A DNA stretch of 36,145 nucleotides, taken from positions 1 to 36,145 of the forward strand of contig JACFMY010000008.1 of the NCBI GenBank assembly GCA_019455155.1, given 5' to 3'. The position numbers were made by a program, and so were the translations under genes. Position 1 is the stretch's first letter, and each line of letters opens with the position of its first letter. The DNA is from Caldilineaceae bacterium (GTDB lineage: Bacteria > Chloroflexota > Anaerolineae > Caldilineales > Caldilineaceae). This document shows, one piece after another, positions 20,739 through 30,550 of this stretch. The notes below the pieces were generated by a model. It was not told the DNA's origin, did no database searches, and was given only the letters and a program-made list of their open reading frames with translations.

Positions 20739-22774
20739 TGTCCTGTCCCTCGGAAGCTGTACACGTTGTTGTCGCTGGCCGGGATAAAGAGCCACTCCCG
20801 GCTGACTGCCGGCCCGCCGTTGACGGAGGTCGGCAGCGCGCTGTTCGCATCTACAATGGCGCCGGTCAATGCCTCAAAGAGGTAGACTGCACCGCCTTGC
20901 GTTACCGCCAGCACGCGGTCGTTGGTGACCAATGGGCCGCCTTTCACCTCGCCGTTGGTCGCCTGCGTCCACAGCGCCTGGCCCGTCTGGCGGGATAGCG
21001 CGCGCAGAACGCCGCCGCCGGCAATGTAGAGCATTGAGTCGTTCACGGCCAGCGCCGTGATCCGGCCGCCGAAATCGTGCACCCAAATGCGCGCGCCGGT
21101 GTTGGCATCAAGGGCAAAGACTTTGCCGCTTTGATCGGCGACATAGAGCTCCGCAAGCTTGCGCACGCCAGGTGCGATGTAGACCGGCGGCGCCACGACG
21201 CCAAAGACATCCGGACTTATCCAGACGACTTCGATGCCCTTCCAGAAGTTGATATCCACAGCCCACAGGCGGTCAGCGCCCACGTAGATCAGCTCCTGGC
21301 CAATGGCAGGCAGCTGCACGCGGCTACCCGGCTCGTTGAACTCGCGGCGATCGTTGGGATTCGCGCGCCTCATGGCCAGCAGCCGGGCGTCAGCGCCGTC
21401 GCCGGTGCCAATAAAGAGCGTGTCGGTCCAGATCATAAATGGCGAGGTTGCGATGCCTGGTAGTTCGACATTCCAGATGAGCCCGGCCTGATTGCCCTGA
21501 TCCTGTAGCGCCGCAGCTTGCGTCTGGCCATAGGGAATAAAGACCAGGTTATCCTGCACGGCAGGCGCTAGCTCCGTGGCGGCGCCCAGGTTATAGCGCC
21601 AGCGCTGGTTCCCGACCTCGCGCAGCAGGCTGTAGAATTGTCCGTCCAGACTCGAGGCCAGCACATTTGAGCCCATCACAGCCACTGGCGAGAGGAAAGG
21701 CTGCGCGGCCTGGGTGAGGATGGACCACCCGTTCTGCATGGGCGGGCGCGGCAGTTCGGGCACGCGTCCCGTGTTCTGTGGATTGTAGCGCGCCAGGGGG
21801 AAATCGCCAGGCGGGATCGCTGTCGGTACCGGCCGCGGCTCCAGCGCGGGATCCGGGGGGTAGACGGCCAGCCATTTGGGGTCGTTCGGGTCGGCGTCCT
21901 GCGGCGCGCCCGACGGCAGCGGGTTGTTGGCGATGGTGACGTAGGCCGTGCGCACCCAGAAGATCTGCCCGTTGTAGCAGCAGCCCACGACCCAGTCGCC
22001 GGTTTGCGTACGGCCCCGGAGCCGGATCGTCGTGTTGGCCGCCATGACACCGGTCTGCGTATAGACTGCGCTGGGCCCAACGAAGATTGCGGTGTCGGCA
22101 GCCCGGATATTGGCGGCCAGCTCTGCCACCGCGATTTGCGTCGGCGTCGCCGTAGGCGGCAGCGGCGCCGGCGTGGGAACAAACGGCGTCGGCGTCGCCG
22201 TCGGCGGCACGAAGACTGGCGTAATGGGCGTTGGCGGCACAAAGGGCTGGGGGAATGTCGCCGTCGGCACCGGCGTATCCGTGGGCGGCGGCGCGTACGA
22301 CACATTCGGAATATAGACGGTCGTTGGCCCGCCGGCAACTATTGCCGGCGTTTCAGACGTATCTGGCTGCTCCGTCACTGGGACTGCCGTCTCGCCGGGC
22401 AGGATCACCACGGGCAGCTGGATGACGGGCGTCTGCGTTTGGGCCGGGCTCTCCCCCCCTGTCCCGCCGGCTGGCGTGCCTGGCTGTGCTGCAAGACCGG
22501 GCGCGATCTGCGCCAGCGACGTCGCCGCAAAGGCGACCTGCGTCAGCATATCTTCCGCTACATGCGTCGCCCGCACGTCAGCGGTTGGGCTTTTGGCCGG
22601 GGCCTGCGTAGGCGTGACAGTCGGCGTCGGCGGCAGACCAAACCCTCTCTGCAGCCCAAACCACATGCAGCTGAGACCGATCAGCAGGAACACGGCCACC
22701 AGCACGCTGGAGGTGATGACGGCGGCAGCCCGGTTGCGATTAGGTTGCGGATACGGCACGTTGGATGGTGGCAT
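20735..22774 (-). CDS. Membrane-anchored protein with SH3-like domain and PQQ-type beta-propeller
   Basis: 679 residues. A short cytoplasmic N-terminus is followed by one membrane helix (about 17-45, [21 protein letters not shown]). Then come a long Pro/Thr/Gln-rich linker (about 48-210) and a bacterial SH3-like domain (about 214-285, [14 protein letters not shown]...WVRTAYVTI). From about 340 to the end are PQQ/quinoprotein-like blades: [96 protein letters not shown]. Such propellers are usually binding scaffolds, not necessarily enzymes, and no PQQ-dehydrogenase active site was identified. It is translationally coupled to the glycosyltransferase-like gene, suggesting a joint envelope role. 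Confidence 0.75.
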   Translation of the reverse strand: MPPSNVPYPQPNRNRAAAVITSSVLVAVFLLIGLSCMWFGLQRGFGLPPTPTVTPTQAPAKSPTADVRATHVAEDMLTQVAFAATSLAQIAPGLAAQPGTPAGGTGGESPAQTQTPVIQLPVVILPGETAVPVTEQPDTSETPAIVAGGPTTVYIPNVSYAPPPTDTPVPTATFPQPFVPPTPITPVFVPPTATPTPFVPTPAPLPPTATPTQIAVAELAANIRAADTAIFVGPSAVYTQTGVMAANTTIRLRGRTQTGDWVVGCCYNGQIFWVRTAYVTIANNPLPSGAPQDADPNDPKWLAVYPPDPALEPRPVPTAIPPGDFPLARYNPQNTGRVPELPRPPMQNGWSILTQAAQPFLSPVAVMGSNVLASSLDGQFYSLLREVGNQRWRYNLGAATELAPAVQDNLVFIPYGQTQAAALQDQGNQAGLIWNVELPGIATSPFMIWTDTLFIGTGDGADARLLAMRRANPNDRREFNEPGSRVQLPAIGQELIYVGADRLWAVDINFWKGIEVVWISPDVFGVVAPPVYIAPGVRKLAELYVADQSGKVFALDANTGARIWVHDFGGRITALAVNDSMLYIAGGGVLRALSRQTGQALWTQATNGEVKGGPLVTNDRVLAVTQGGAVYLFEALTGAIVDANSALPTSVNGGPAVSREWLFIPASDNNVYSFRGTGQ

Positions 22775-22797
22775 GAGCTCAATCGCAGGAACAGGAG

Positions 22798-22818
22798 AGA
22801 ATCATAGTGATCATTCTA
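22798..22818 (-). promoter_or_regulatory. Candidate promoter with overlapping dyad for the propeller gene
   Basis: On the minus strand TAGAAT (22818-22813) is a fair -10 box 39 nt before the start at 22774, with a weak TTGGTT 17 nt upstream. It overlaps a dyad, AGAAT at 22798-22802 and ATTCT at 22813-22817, with AT/AT also symmetric inside. This suggests a repressor site. Confidence 0.4.
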
Positions 22819-22966
22819 GCAACAAATGGGGTGGCAACCAAACATGCATGGCAAAGCCGCATATACTTGCTTTTTGCCCCATCCAGCACCATAATGGAGT
22901 GGACGCCGAAATGGGGCGTAAGTGGGCTCACAGATGAGGTGAACACACTTCGCTACGCTGGCCTTG

Positions 22967-22981
22967 TTTCCATATGGGAAA
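22967..22981. promoter_or_regulatory. Dyad TTTCC-N5-GGAAA upstream of the thioredoxin-like gene
   Basis: TTTCC (22967-22971) and GGAAA (22977-22981) flank ATATG, about 40 nt before the start at 23020. It may be an operator for the thioredoxin-like/Crp gene pair. No matching promoter boxes are convincing. Confidence 0.3.
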
Positions 22982-23019
22982 ACCATCGATGGCGATCCCC
23001 AAGAGGGAGGAAGGTTGCT

Positions 23020-23334
23020 ATGAGCCATAAGCGTCCCGTGCCAGACGGTCAGTTGGTCCGGGCCCTGGATAGATCGACGTCGCTGCCACAACATCGCGTG
23101 GCTATTTATGTAAGCGATCATTGCACGATCTGTGCCTATGCACACGAGATCGCGGATCTCATTCGCGAGCGGTTCCCCGACGTGGAGCTGCGGGTCATTG
23201 ATCTGTCCGACCCAGGCGAAACCGTGCCAGAAAGCGTCTTTGCCACGCCAACCTATCTGTTGAATGGACAGGTATGGTCGCTGGGGAATCCGTCGCCCCA
23301 ACAGGTAATCGACACCTTAAGCAAATTGGAGTGA
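23020..23334 (+). CDS. Small thioredoxin-fold protein with a CxxC motif (glutaredoxin-like)
   Basis: 104 residues from ATG at 23020, supported by GGAGGAAGG 5 nt upstream; a longer in-frame opening at 22807 is rejected for lack of such a signal. After about 25 leader residues the fold begins with [22 protein letters not shown], where C35-T-I-C38 is the redox motif after the first strand. [11 protein letters not shown] is the second strand, and [10 protein letters not shown] supplies the cis-Pro typical of thioredoxin folds. Family members reduce disulfides or act as redox sensors. The gene abuts a Crp/Fnr regulator and lies upstream of a ferredoxin, so a redox-related role is plausible but unproven. 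Confidence 0.8.
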   Translation: MSHKRPVPDGQLVRALDRSTSLPQHRVAIYVSDHCTICAYAHEIADLIRERFPDVELRVIDLSDPGETVPESVFATPTYLLNGQVWSLGNPSPQQVIDTLSKLE

Positions 23335-23342
23335 TTGCAGAC

Positions 23343-24041
23343 GTGGACGACAAGAACAGTGTTGCGACGCAACCTGCCGAGAAGATGAAATATCTCTCGG
23401 AACTTACCGTGTTCCAGGATCTTTCGCCTCGGGAGATGGAGGATCTGAACCGTATCACGACTATGAGCACGGTTCCCAAAGGGCGCGTCTTCTATCGCCC
23501 AGAAGAGCCTGGGGAAGTACTCTTCATCCTGAAGGAAGGGCGCGTGCAACTCTACCGCATCAGTCCAGAAGGCAAGAAACTGGTCATCACAACCCTTGGC
23601 TCCCATACCCTGTTTGGTGAGATGGCTCTGTTGGGCACCAAAATGCACAACACCTTTGCCGAGGCAGTGGAAGACTGCCTGATCTGCGTCATGAGCCGCA
23701 ACGACCTGGAGCGCCTGATCCTGAGCAAACCCCAGGTGGCGCTGCGCATTCTGGAGATCACCGGACGGCGCCTGCGCGAGGCAGAGGAACGGCTGGAAAA
23801 CATGGCCTTCAAAGGTATTCCCGCGCGCCTGGCCAGCTTGCTGCTGCGCCTGTCCGCGGAACAGGGCAGCGCGGAGATTACCGGCCTTACACACCAGGAT
23901 CTGGCTGAGAGCGTCGGGACCTATCGCGAGACGGCGACACAGGTGCTCAACGATCTGAAATCAGATGGTTACATTGATATTGGCCGCAAACGCATCACAA
24001 TTCTCGATGCCGAAGGGCTCGCAGCGGTAGCTGAAAGTTGA
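23343..24041 (+). CDS. Crp/Fnr family transcriptional regulator
   Basis: 232 residues from GTG at 23343, with GGAG (23328-23331) rather far upstream. ATG at 23385 ([10 protein letters not shown]) is a reasonable alternative that still keeps the complete cyclic-nucleotide-binding fold; GTG 23331 would overlap the upstream stop but has no ribosome binding site. The N-terminal beta-roll spans about 15-125 ([41 protein letters not shown]). A dimerisation helix follows, then a winged HTH (about 165-225, [24 protein letters not shown]). There is no N-terminal Cys cluster, so it is not an iron-sulfur FNR. A cAMP-type Arg-Ser pair is not evident either; the effector is unknown. Confidence 0.87.
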   Translation: MDDKNSVATQPAEKMKYLSELTVFQDLSPREMEDLNRITTMSTVPKGRVFYRPEEPGEVLFILKEGRVQLYRISPEGKKLVITTLGSHTLFGEMALLGTKMHNTFAEAVEDCLICVMSRNDLERLILSKPQVALRILEITGRRLREAEERLENMAFKGIPARLASLLLRLSAEQGSAEITGLTHQDLAESVGTYRETATQVLNDLKSDGYIDIGRKRITILDAEGLAAVAES

Positions 24042-24421
24042 TGGCCCTTCCAGCGCAACCAGCCGGCTCCACAGGCCTGCCGCCAGAACACACCGGTTGC
24101 CGGCCAGTGGCCCCATGGATCCTGTCTGCCCATTACCTGCCAGCACCTTGATTCGATTGCAGCACTCATCGTCTGCCTGCCCCGCTGTGACGGTAGACGG
24201 CAACTGCGCTTGCATTAGAAAGGTACGAAATCTTTGCATATCTAGTTGACAATTGGAAATACAGCCATTACAATCGACAGCCATATGGGATTGTGCGCAT
24301 TGGAACAAACGTTGGCAGCCGTGTAACAAGCACGCTCACAGCAGCCGCAAATCCCTTCCAGTAGATCCAATTGATCGAATGATCCAAAAAATAAACACCA
24401 TCGACTTAGGAGGTCTACCCC
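24042..24421 (+). other. 380-nt intergenic region ahead of the ferredoxin gene
   Basis: No coding sequence is supported here. The first ~190 nt are GC-rich without clear structure. The remainder is AT-richer and holds the ferredoxin promoter (24246-24274), a leader of about 140 nt, and an imperfect dyad, TTGATC-GAAT-GATCCAA (24371-24387), preceded by a direct copy of GATCCAA (24364-24370). The dyad loosely resembles an FNR box but is not a match to TTGAT-N4-ATCAA. Confidence 0.5.
24246..24274 (+). promoter_or_regulatory. Sigma-70-type promoter of the ferredoxin gene
   Basis: TTGACA (24246-24251) and TACAAT (24269-24274) lie 17 nt apart. The predicted start is near 24281, about 140 nt before the ATG, a long leader for so small a gene. 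Confidence 0.75.
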
Positions 24422-24691
24422 ATGACGCATGTGATCTTTGATCTGTGCATTCGCGACGGCGCGTGTGTGGAAGTGTGCCCCGTCGAGTGTATTGTTCCTG
24501 GCCAGCCCGAGGATGAGTGGCCCTGGTACTACATCGACCCGGATACTTGCATCGATTGCGGCGCATGTGTGCCCGAGTGCCCAGTTGAGGCCATTCTGCC
24601 CGAAGAGGATTTGCCGGACGAATACCAATACGCTGCTGAACTAAACGCGCTCTATTTCTCTGAAGGCCCAGGCTATTCGGCCGTCGAATGA
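24422..24691 (+). CDS. Dicluster ferredoxin, Thermus seven-iron type
   Basis: 89 residues with an excellent AGGAGGT 7 nt before the ATG. It is a soluble low-potential electron carrier. The sequence follows the Thermus-type seven-iron ferredoxin closely: MTHVI, then C9-x5-C15-x3-C19-P-x2-C23, then C43-IDCGAC-VPECP (C43, C46, C49, C53) and AILPEEDLPDEY. In the Thermus protein the first cluster is 3Fe-4S with longer spacing between the first two Cys; here two residues are missing. Asp12 lies where an eight-iron ferredoxin has its extra Cys, so a 3Fe-4S plus 4Fe-4S content is likely. Partners are not encoded nearby. The gene is monocistronic, bounded by its own promoter and a strong terminator. 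Confidence 0.93.
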   Translation: MTHVIFDLCIRDGACVEVCPVECIVPGQPEDEWPWYYIDPDTCIDCGACVPECPVEAILPEEDLPDEYQYAAELNALYFSEGPGYSAVE

Positions 24692-24743
24692 TCGTGACGC
24701 TCTGGGGTGGCCATACTACCTCGAAAAAACTGAAGAAACGATT

Positions 24744-24771
24744 AACCTCTGCGCATGCGGAGGTTTTTTTT
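24744..24771 (+). terminator. Strong intrinsic terminator of the ferredoxin gene
   Basis: AACCTCTGC (24744-24752) pairs with GCGGAGGTT (24757-24765), one T-G wobble, around loop GCAT, and runs directly into eight T residues (24764-24771). Confidence 0.93.
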
Positions 24772-25056
24772 GGCCTGAATTAGCCACAGGCGCGGGGCTG
24801 GAGTACACTACCCAGCTATCTGGAACGCGCAACGCAGCGGGCAGACGCCGTCCCTTACCGTACGGGACGCGCGAGCCCGTTCGAACAACAGCCGGCCACC
24901 CCTGGTGGCGTGACAGACCCCGAGCGCGCAGTCGCCGCGCTACGGCAAACACCAGGTAGGCATCAACGTTGGTGCGCAAATGCAATATTCGATGCCAGGC
25001 TGCGGAGATCGCTCCGCGGTCCGGTCATGTATACGTCATCGAGGAGCTGAGCAGTT
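24772..25056 (+). other. Intergenic region before the PIG-L gene
   Basis: No gene is supported. It contains a 6-bp inverted repeat, CGTCCC (24849-24854) and GGGACG (24864-24869), and no convincing promoter boxes. A TATACG before the PIG-L start has no -35 partner. Confidence 0.4.
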
Positions 25057-25791
<735 letters not shown>

Positions 25792-25853
25792 CACACAATC
25801 GGCACAGCCACCTGGAGTGGCTGGTGCGTGCAGACTGTGTGCGCGGTAACTAG

Positions 25854-25978
25854 CTAGTGGTCTGTCAATCATCAAACTTGAGTTCGGTAGTGGCGACTTT
25901 AGTCGCTGTGGACAGGTGAAGAACGAATCAATTCGTTACTACCGGATGGCTAAAGAATCACGTTTGACAGACCACTAG
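25854..25978. mobile_element. 125-bp MITE-like element with 15-bp terminal inverted repeats
   Basis: CTAGTGGTCTGTCAA (25854-25868) is matched by its exact reverse complement at 25964-25978. Inside are further nested palindromes: GCGAC-TTTA-GTCGC, AACGAAT-CA-ATTCGTT, and CGGTAGT paired with ACTACCG. No coding potential exists. Length, perfect termini and internal symmetry fit a non-autonomous miniature transposable element. The terminal CTAG could be part of the repeat or a target duplication. Confidence 0.75.
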
Positions 25979-26013
25979 TGCCAACCGGCGGGCACCTGGC
26001 GGCAGCCAAATAA

Positions 26014-26050
26014 AAAGGGGCGAACCTGCCTGTGGCGGGCTCGCCCCTTT
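26014..26050. terminator. Bidirectional intrinsic terminator between PIG-L and the ABC operon
   Basis: AAAGGGGCGA (26014-26023) pairs with TCGCCCCTTT (26041-26050); the arms continue inward to an apical GCC-TGT-GGC. The plus strand ends in CCCCTTTCT; on the minus strand the stem is followed by TTTATTTGG. It closes the minus-strand ABC operon after the binding-protein gene and may also stop PIG-L transcripts. Confidence 0.8.
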
Positions 26051-26078
26051 CTATGCCTAGCGCGGCGCTAGGCCGATC

Positions 26079-27515
26079 TTACTGGAGCTCTTCCATCATG
26101 GTCTGCTGCTGCTCGTTGGCGAAGGTCGTCAGATTGTCCAGGGTCTCCTGAATGTCTGCACCCTGCATAATCTCGTTGAAGGCCTTCTGCACCGCGTCCC
26201 GCACCGCCGTGTAGGAAATCAACTGCGGCTCGTACGCACTGTAGGGCAGCAGTGCCACACCCTGGTTATAGGGGCCATTCTCCTTCAGGGCGTCGGAGAA
26301 GAACTCGCTGGTTGCCTGGCGGGTCGGGAAGTAACCGCTGATCTCATCCCAGCGCGCCTGGATCTCCGGCGTGGTGAACCACTTGATAAAGAGCCACGCG
26401 GCCAGCTCCTGCTCCGGTGTCGTCTTGGTGATCATGATGTCGCCACCATAGATGTTCTGCACCGGGTCGGCCGTCGTGTGAGGGATCGCGGTGACACCCC
26501 AGACGTCGGGCTCTCTGCCCTGCTCCTCAGCCACCTTCGCGATGTCGCCGGCATAGAAGGGGATGCCGGAGGTCGAGCCCTGGGCGAAGATACCCTTGCG
26601 CGCGGCAAACTGCGGGTTCGGGAAACCTTCCGTGAAGAAGTACGCGCAACCCTCGTCGTACAACCCCTTGAGGAAGGACAGCGCTTCGACAGTTGCCGGA
26701 CCGTTGAAGACATAGGTGGTGCCGTCTTCGGTCAGAACATCGCCGCCAAAGGCAAACGTCCACGCGGCAATCGCCGAGGCGTCGTCACGCAGGATGTAGC
26801 CGCCGGTACCGTCACCGTTGGCCGCGGCGGCCGCACAGGCCATTTCCTTGAACTCGTCCGGAGTGGCGGGCGGGCCGTCAAAGCCCAGCTCTTCCAGCCA
26901 GGTCTGGTTGTAGAAGAGCACTTCCATGGAGCGGTTCGGCGGGAAGCCCAGCCGCTGGTTGTCATAGAGCGGGTTCACGCTTTGCTCCAGGAACGCCGGG
27001 TAGAAGTCAGCCTTCTCCTCGGCCGTCAGCCCCCAGGTCGGATCGTCGATCAGGGTGTTCAGATCGACCAACGTGTCATTGAGCTGGTAGAAGGACTGGT
27101 CATTCTGATAGCCCACCACCAGGGCCGCCGGCTGCTCGCCGGATGCGATACCGGCGTTCACCTTGTCGCGGATTTCGTCGTAGCCGCCCTGATTCTGAGC
27201 GTCAATCGTGATGCCACAGGGGTTGCTCTGGTTGAACTCGTCCACCAGGGGCAGCAGGCGCTCCTCGCGGGAGCCGCTGTGATTATGCCACCAGACCACA
27301 ACCTGGCCACTGGGATCGACGCCAGCATAGGCGCCCTCCGTGGCCGGAACGCACTCACCGGTCGCTGGCGCTTCCGCTGCAGCGCCTTCTTCCGTGGCTG
27401 CTTCCGTCGCGGCGGGCTGTTCAGCCGCTGGCGCCGCCGGCGTGGCGGCCGCGCAAGCTGACAGCAACAGCACACCGACCATCAAGATCGCAGCCAACCA
27501 ACTATACCTGCGCAT
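26079..27515 (-). CDS. ABC transporter extracellular solute-binding lipoprotein, family 1 (sugar type)
   Basis: 478 residues; AAAAGGAGC lies about 4 nt before the ATG. Signal peptide 1-20 ends in LLLSAC, giving a lipidated Cys21, followed by an Ala/Thr/Glu/Pro-rich linker to about residue 65. The mature domain ([28 protein letters not shown] onward) is a cluster of sugar-binding proteins fold similar to UgpB/MalE, with [13 protein letters not shown] and a C-terminal helical segment. It delivers a solute to the two permeases encoded upstream in the same operon. Substrate is not predictable from motifs; family 1 proteins bind oligosaccharides or glycerol-3-phosphate-type ligands. It is the last gene of the operon and is flanked by hairpins on both sides. 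Confidence 0.9.
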   Translation of the reverse strand: MRRYSWLAAILMVGVLLLSACAAATPAAPAAEQPAATEAATEEGAAAEAPATGECVPATEGAYAGVDPSGQVVVWWHNHSGSREERLLPLVDEFNQSNPCGITIDAQNQGGYDEIRDKVNAGIASGEQPAALVVGYQNDQSFYQLNDTLVDLNTLIDDPTWGLTAEEKADFYPAFLEQSVNPLYDNQRLGFPPNRSMEVLFYNQTWLEELGFDGPPATPDEFKEMACAAAAANGDGTGGYILRDDASAIAAWTFAFGGDVLTEDGTTYVFNGPATVEALSFLKGLYDEGCAYFFTEGFPNPQFAARKGIFAQGSTSGIPFYAGDIAKVAEEQGREPDVWGVTAIPHTTADPVQNIYGGDIMITKTTPEQELAAWLFIKWFTTPEIQARWDEISGYFPTRQATSEFFSDALKENGPYNQGVALLPYSAYEPQLISYTAVRDAVQKAFNEIMQGADIQETLDNLTTFANEQQQTMMEELQ

Positions 27516-27565
27516 ATCTGCTCCTTTTCCTTGATTGTGTTGAACTTCGAGCGGTTTTTATTTGA

Positions 27566-27620
27566 CTGGGCGAACCGGCCGGTCCCGCTTCGGCAGATCC
27601 ACACGCGCCGGCTCGCCCAG
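27566..27620 (-). repeat. Long intercistronic hairpin between the MalG-like permease and binding-protein genes
   Basis: CTGGGCGAACCGGC (27566-27579) pairs with GCCGGCTCGCCCAG (27607-27620) in 13 of 14 positions around a 27-nt loop. The stem starts 4 nt after the permease stop, and no T-run follows. It may stabilise or separate the binding-protein part of the mRNA, as the malE/malF intergenic region does in E. coli. Its arms share GGGCGAACC and GGCTCGCCC with the terminator at 26014-26050. Confidence 0.7.
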
Positions 27621-27624
27621 GTGC

Positions 27625-28518
27625 TCACCCTTTTAGACCAGAGGTCGAGATGCCCTCGATAAAGGTACGCTGTGTGAAGAAATAGAGCACGATCACGGGG
27701 GCCATCGTGATTACGGAGCCAGCCATCTGCAAGTTGAACTGGGCGCCCGCTTCGTCGATAAAGGCAAAGAGCCCGTAAGAGATCGGCCGCCAGTCTGGTG
27801 TCGAGGTCACCAGGATCGGCCAGGCCAGCGCGTTCCACGAACCGATGAAACCAAACAGCACCAGCGTCATGATCGCGGCCCTGGACAGGGGAATCATGAT
27901 GCGCAGCAGATAGAGAACGTGGCCAGCGCCGTCAATTTGCGCTGCATCCCAGAGATCGTTCGGTACCTGCATGAAGAATTGGCGCAACAGAAAGATGCTG
28001 AATGCGCTGGCCATGAACGGAACGGTCAACGCAGGCCAGTTGTTGATCCATGGCACGGGACCCACACGCCCCAGCCAGGAGACAGTAATGAAGTTGGGCA
28101 CCCAGGTGATGGCCTCGGGCAGCATCATTGTGGCCAGCAGCATACTGAACAGCAGGTTCTTGCCCCAAAACTCCATGCGCGCAAACGCATAGGCTGCCAG
28201 CGTACAGAAGATAACCTCACCCACAATCGTAATGGCTGCAATACGCACGCTATTCCAGAAAAACTGCGAAAAATTGGCCTGCGTCCAGGCCGTAAGGTAG
28301 TTTCCCCACTGCGGCGTGCTGGGCAGCCAGGCGCCCCCATTGGCCTCAGTCAGATTCATCAGCGACACACTGACCGAGTAGAGAAATGGCACAATTGCAA
28401 TGACCGCACCCGCGATCAACACAAGATATGTCACCTGATGGCGCATGGGCCGGCGCCGTCTCCAGCGTGGGGTAGTGGGCGTCTTCGGGACGCCACGCTC
28501 TACAATCGATTCAGCCAT
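27625..28518 (-). CDS. ABC transporter permease, MalG type
   Basis: 297 residues from ATG at 28518, which overlaps the end of the upstream permease gene by 8 nt; an in-frame opening at 28539 is less likely. Six membrane helices are visible: one at about 26-48 ([23 protein letters not shown]) and five in the transport domain. The cytoplasmic EAA loop reads [23 protein letters not shown], the contact for the ATPase subunit. The N-terminal MALG-like segment and the C-terminal [13 protein letters not shown] ending are typical of carbohydrate importers. It pairs with the larger MalF-type subunit encoded upstream. Confidence 0.92.
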   Translation of the reverse strand: MAESIVERGVPKTPTTPRWRRRRPMRHQVTYLVLIAGAVIAIVPFLYSVSVSLMNLTEANGGAWLPSTPQWGNYLTAWTQANFSQFFWNSVRIAAITIVGEVIFCTLAAYAFARMEFWGKNLLFSMLLATMMLPEAITWVPNFITVSWLGRVGPVPWINNWPALTVPFMASAFSIFLLRQFFMQVPNDLWDAAQIDGAGHVLYLLRIMIPLSRAAIMTLVLFGFIGSWNALAWPILVTSTPDWRPISYGLFAFIDEAGAQFNLQMAGSVITMAPVIVLYFFTQRTFIEGISTSGLKG

Positions 28519-30238
28519 AGTGCACCCGCCTGCTGGCAATACGATTGTTGACCACGGTCAGAATAATGATGATGAGCAGCAGCAGGATCGCCAGCGCAGA
28601 CGCATAACCGTAACGTGTATCCCGCTTGAAGGCCTGAAAGATCACAACGCTTGCCGTGTCCGTGGTGCCCAAGGCAGCCCCAGTCCGCAGCACGTAGATG
28701 TGGTTGAACGCTTTGAAAGTACCGATGACAGAGTAGAGCGTCAGGAAATAGATGGTGGGCGACAGCAGGGGCAAGGTAATGTTGCGAAACTGCGCCCAGC
28801 GTCCTGCCCCATCGATGGCCGCGGCTTCGTACATCTCTTTGGGAATGTTGCCCAGGCCCGCAAGAAAGACCACGGTGTTGAAGCCGAAGAATGTCCACGC
28901 ACCAAAGATCACGATTACGATCAGCGCCAGACTGGGGCCCGCACTCCAAGAGGGCAGCTGCAGACCTGGCGTCAACACGTTCAGGATCCCTGCGGGTTCA
29001 TTGATCCATTGGAGAGCCGGCAAACCTAAGAAGCCAAGCATACTGTTCAGAGGTGCCGTGGGCCGGCTAGAGAAGATAATCTTGAAGACGGCCGCCGTAC
29101 CTACAAACGGGGCGATATAGGGCAAAAAGTAAATAACGCGGAAAAACGAGCGCCCTTTGATGTCCTGGAAAAGGAGGACTGCCAGGAGCAGCCCCAAAAG
29201 CAGTTGGACTGGAATGGTGCCCAGGGAATAGTAGAGCGTGGCCAGGAGTCCATCCCACCAGACTTTGTCTCCTGCCGCGATGGCCCGCGGCACTTCCGCC
29301 ACCAACATCCACGCCGCGACCATCAGCATCGCGGCGGCAGCCAGGCGCAGTAAGGTGCTGCGGTTGGTGGCGCGGTGGCTGGCGCTGCGCCAGAGCACCC
29401 AGGAGAGGAAGAACAGCATAAAGCCAGCGCTGATCATGATGATCTGCGTCCAAAGGTCGAGTCCAGCCCCATTCGCCGCTTCAGCAAGCTGGTTCTGTAG
29501 CTCGCTCCACGTCAGCCAGAACAAGGCAGCAGCCAGACCGAGCAGCATGGTCCCAGCCACGAAACTGCTGGCGTAATAGCCAAGGCGCCGGTCAGAGCGC
29601 TTGAGGAGACGCGGCACCAGGAACAAGGGAAGGAGACCGATAGCGAGCGCGGCCAGCGCAGCCCACCACATCTCTACTACCCCGCTGCTCGACAGGGCTT
29701 CACCCAACAGCCGCCGGAAATTCTCCGGGGTGTTTTGTGCGCCGCGCATTTGATCCGGAATCGATAGTAGCAGCGGCAGCAAGCGGATGATCAAGGCCAG
29801 AGCGAAAAGCAACGCCGCGCCAAGGGGCACACCAGAAAGCGACCAAACCCCAAAGGGCTCATCTTTCTTTGCTGCCTGCGTTCTTCCCTGCCAGATGGCC
29901 CGCGCGGCCAGATAGACCAGCCCCACGGCGCCCCAGAAACCCAACAGATAGGTCAGGCTGTCGATGGCCTTCAGATAGTTGCCCAGCCCATCATAGGTGC
30001 CTACGACCTTGTTCAGCCCCCGCAATGTGCTTTCATAGGCGGCAAAGACCAGGGGGAAGAGTCCAAAAAGCCCCACAATGGCAAATGCGGGCAATAGAAA
30101 TAGATAGGCCAACAACGCTTCACGCAGCCGTCGCCGTTGGCGTCCGGTCAATATTCCGCGGTGCGCTTGCGGCATCGTGTCCGCAGCAATCGCTCGCTCT
30201 GCACTTGTCGTTTTACCAGGAACAACCGCATCACTCAT
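28511..30238 (-). CDS. ABC transporter permease, MalF type, with an expanded membrane region
   Basis: 575 residues, against about 300 for a usual sugar permease. Helix 1 (about 42-68, [20 protein letters not shown]) is followed not by the transport core but by about six extra hydrophobic helices (near 93-115, 137-158, 187-212, 220-245, 262-285 and 296-318). The canonical core begins near 331 ([20 protein letters not shown]) and contains the EAA loop [25 protein letters not shown], followed by the last helices. E. coli MalF also has an enlarged early region, but a soluble one. No ribosome binding site is evident before ATG 30238. No ATPase gene is in the operon, so a shared MsmK-like ATPase probably serves it. 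Confidence 0.87.
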   Translation of the reverse strand: MSDAVVPGKTTSAERAIAADTMPQAHRGILTGRQRRRLREALLAYLFLLPAFAIVGLFGLFPLVFAAYESTLRGLNKVVGTYDGLGNYLKAIDSLTYLLGFWGAVGLVYLAARAIWQGRTQAAKKDEPFGVWSLSGVPLGAALLFALALIIRLLPLLLSIPDQMRGAQNTPENFRRLLGEALSSSGVVEMWWAALAALAIGLLPLFLVPRLLKRSDRRLGYYASSFVAGTMLLGLAAALFWLTWSELQNQLAEAANGAGLDLWTQIIMISAGFMLFFLSWVLWRSASHRATNRSTLLRLAAAAMLMVAAWMLVAEVPRAIAAGDKVWWDGLLATLYYSLGTIPVQLLLGLLLAVLLFQDIKGRSFFRVIYFLPYIAPFVGTAAVFKIIFSSRPTAPLNSMLGFLGLPALQWINEPAGILNVLTPGLQLPSWSAGPSLALIVIVIFGAWTFFGFNTVVFLAGLGNIPKEMYEAAAIDGAGRWAQFRNITLPLLSPTIYFLTLYSVIGTFKAFNHIYVLRTGAALGTTDTASVVIFQAFKRDTRYGYASALAILLLLIIIILTVVNNRIASRRVHYG

Positions 30239-30337
30239 GAGGAAGATCTCAGGTGATCAAGGTTTCTGACACGGAGGCATCTTCGAGGCCTCTACTAGGG
30301 TTTGTCAATATTGAGAATACCAACAATAGACAGACTA

Positions 30338-30367
30338 ATAATAGGACGATACCTCATGCCCCGTCAA
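30338..30367 (-). promoter_or_regulatory. Promoter of the ABC importer operon
   Basis: On the minus strand TTGACG (30367-30362) and TATTAT (30343-30338) are 18 nt apart. Transcription would start near 30331, giving a leader of about 93 nt. Confidence 0.6.
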
Positions 30368-30529
30368 TCATGAAGACGGCACAAACGATATCGCGCGCGG
30401 ATTCCGTATGGTCTGCGCGTTTAACCTGGCAATGAGGCTACCACCGCCTTGTTAACAATGTGGATACAGTATGTTAACAGCGTGTGTTCCGGTCGTGCCT
30501 GCCCCGTTGCTCCAGGCCAACCGCGCAAT

Positions 30530-30550
30530 GGCGCCTGCGGCTCAGGCGCC
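30530..30550 (-). terminator. GC-rich hairpin downstream of carbamate kinase
   Basis: GGCGCCTG (30530-30537) and CAGGCGCC (30543-30550) form a perfect 8-bp stem with loop of 5 nt, 20 nt after the carbamate kinase stop. No T-run follows on the minus strand, so it is at best a weak or factor-dependent terminator. Confidence 0.45.

Noticed and set aside
19896-20885. 329-residue open frame on the plus strand
   Set aside because: It is antisense to the GT-C membrane protein and propeller genes, whose helices and blades are clear; its Gln/Arg/His-rich translation shows no domain.
22807-23019. N-terminal extension of the thioredoxin-fold gene
   Set aside because: The extension has no homology and no ribosome binding site, while GGAGGAAGG precedes ATG 23020.
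24878-24900. GTTCGAA resembling a tRNA T-loop
   Set aside because: The flanks do not pair into a T-stem and no acceptor or anticodon arm can be drawn.
26478-27461. 327-residue open frame on the plus strand
   Set aside because: It is antisense to the solute-binding lipoprotein, which has signal peptide, lipobox and family motifs.
30460-30468. DnaA-box-like TGTGGATAC
   Set aside because: Single copy with one mismatch to the consensus and no AT-rich unwinding region nearby, so no origin call.
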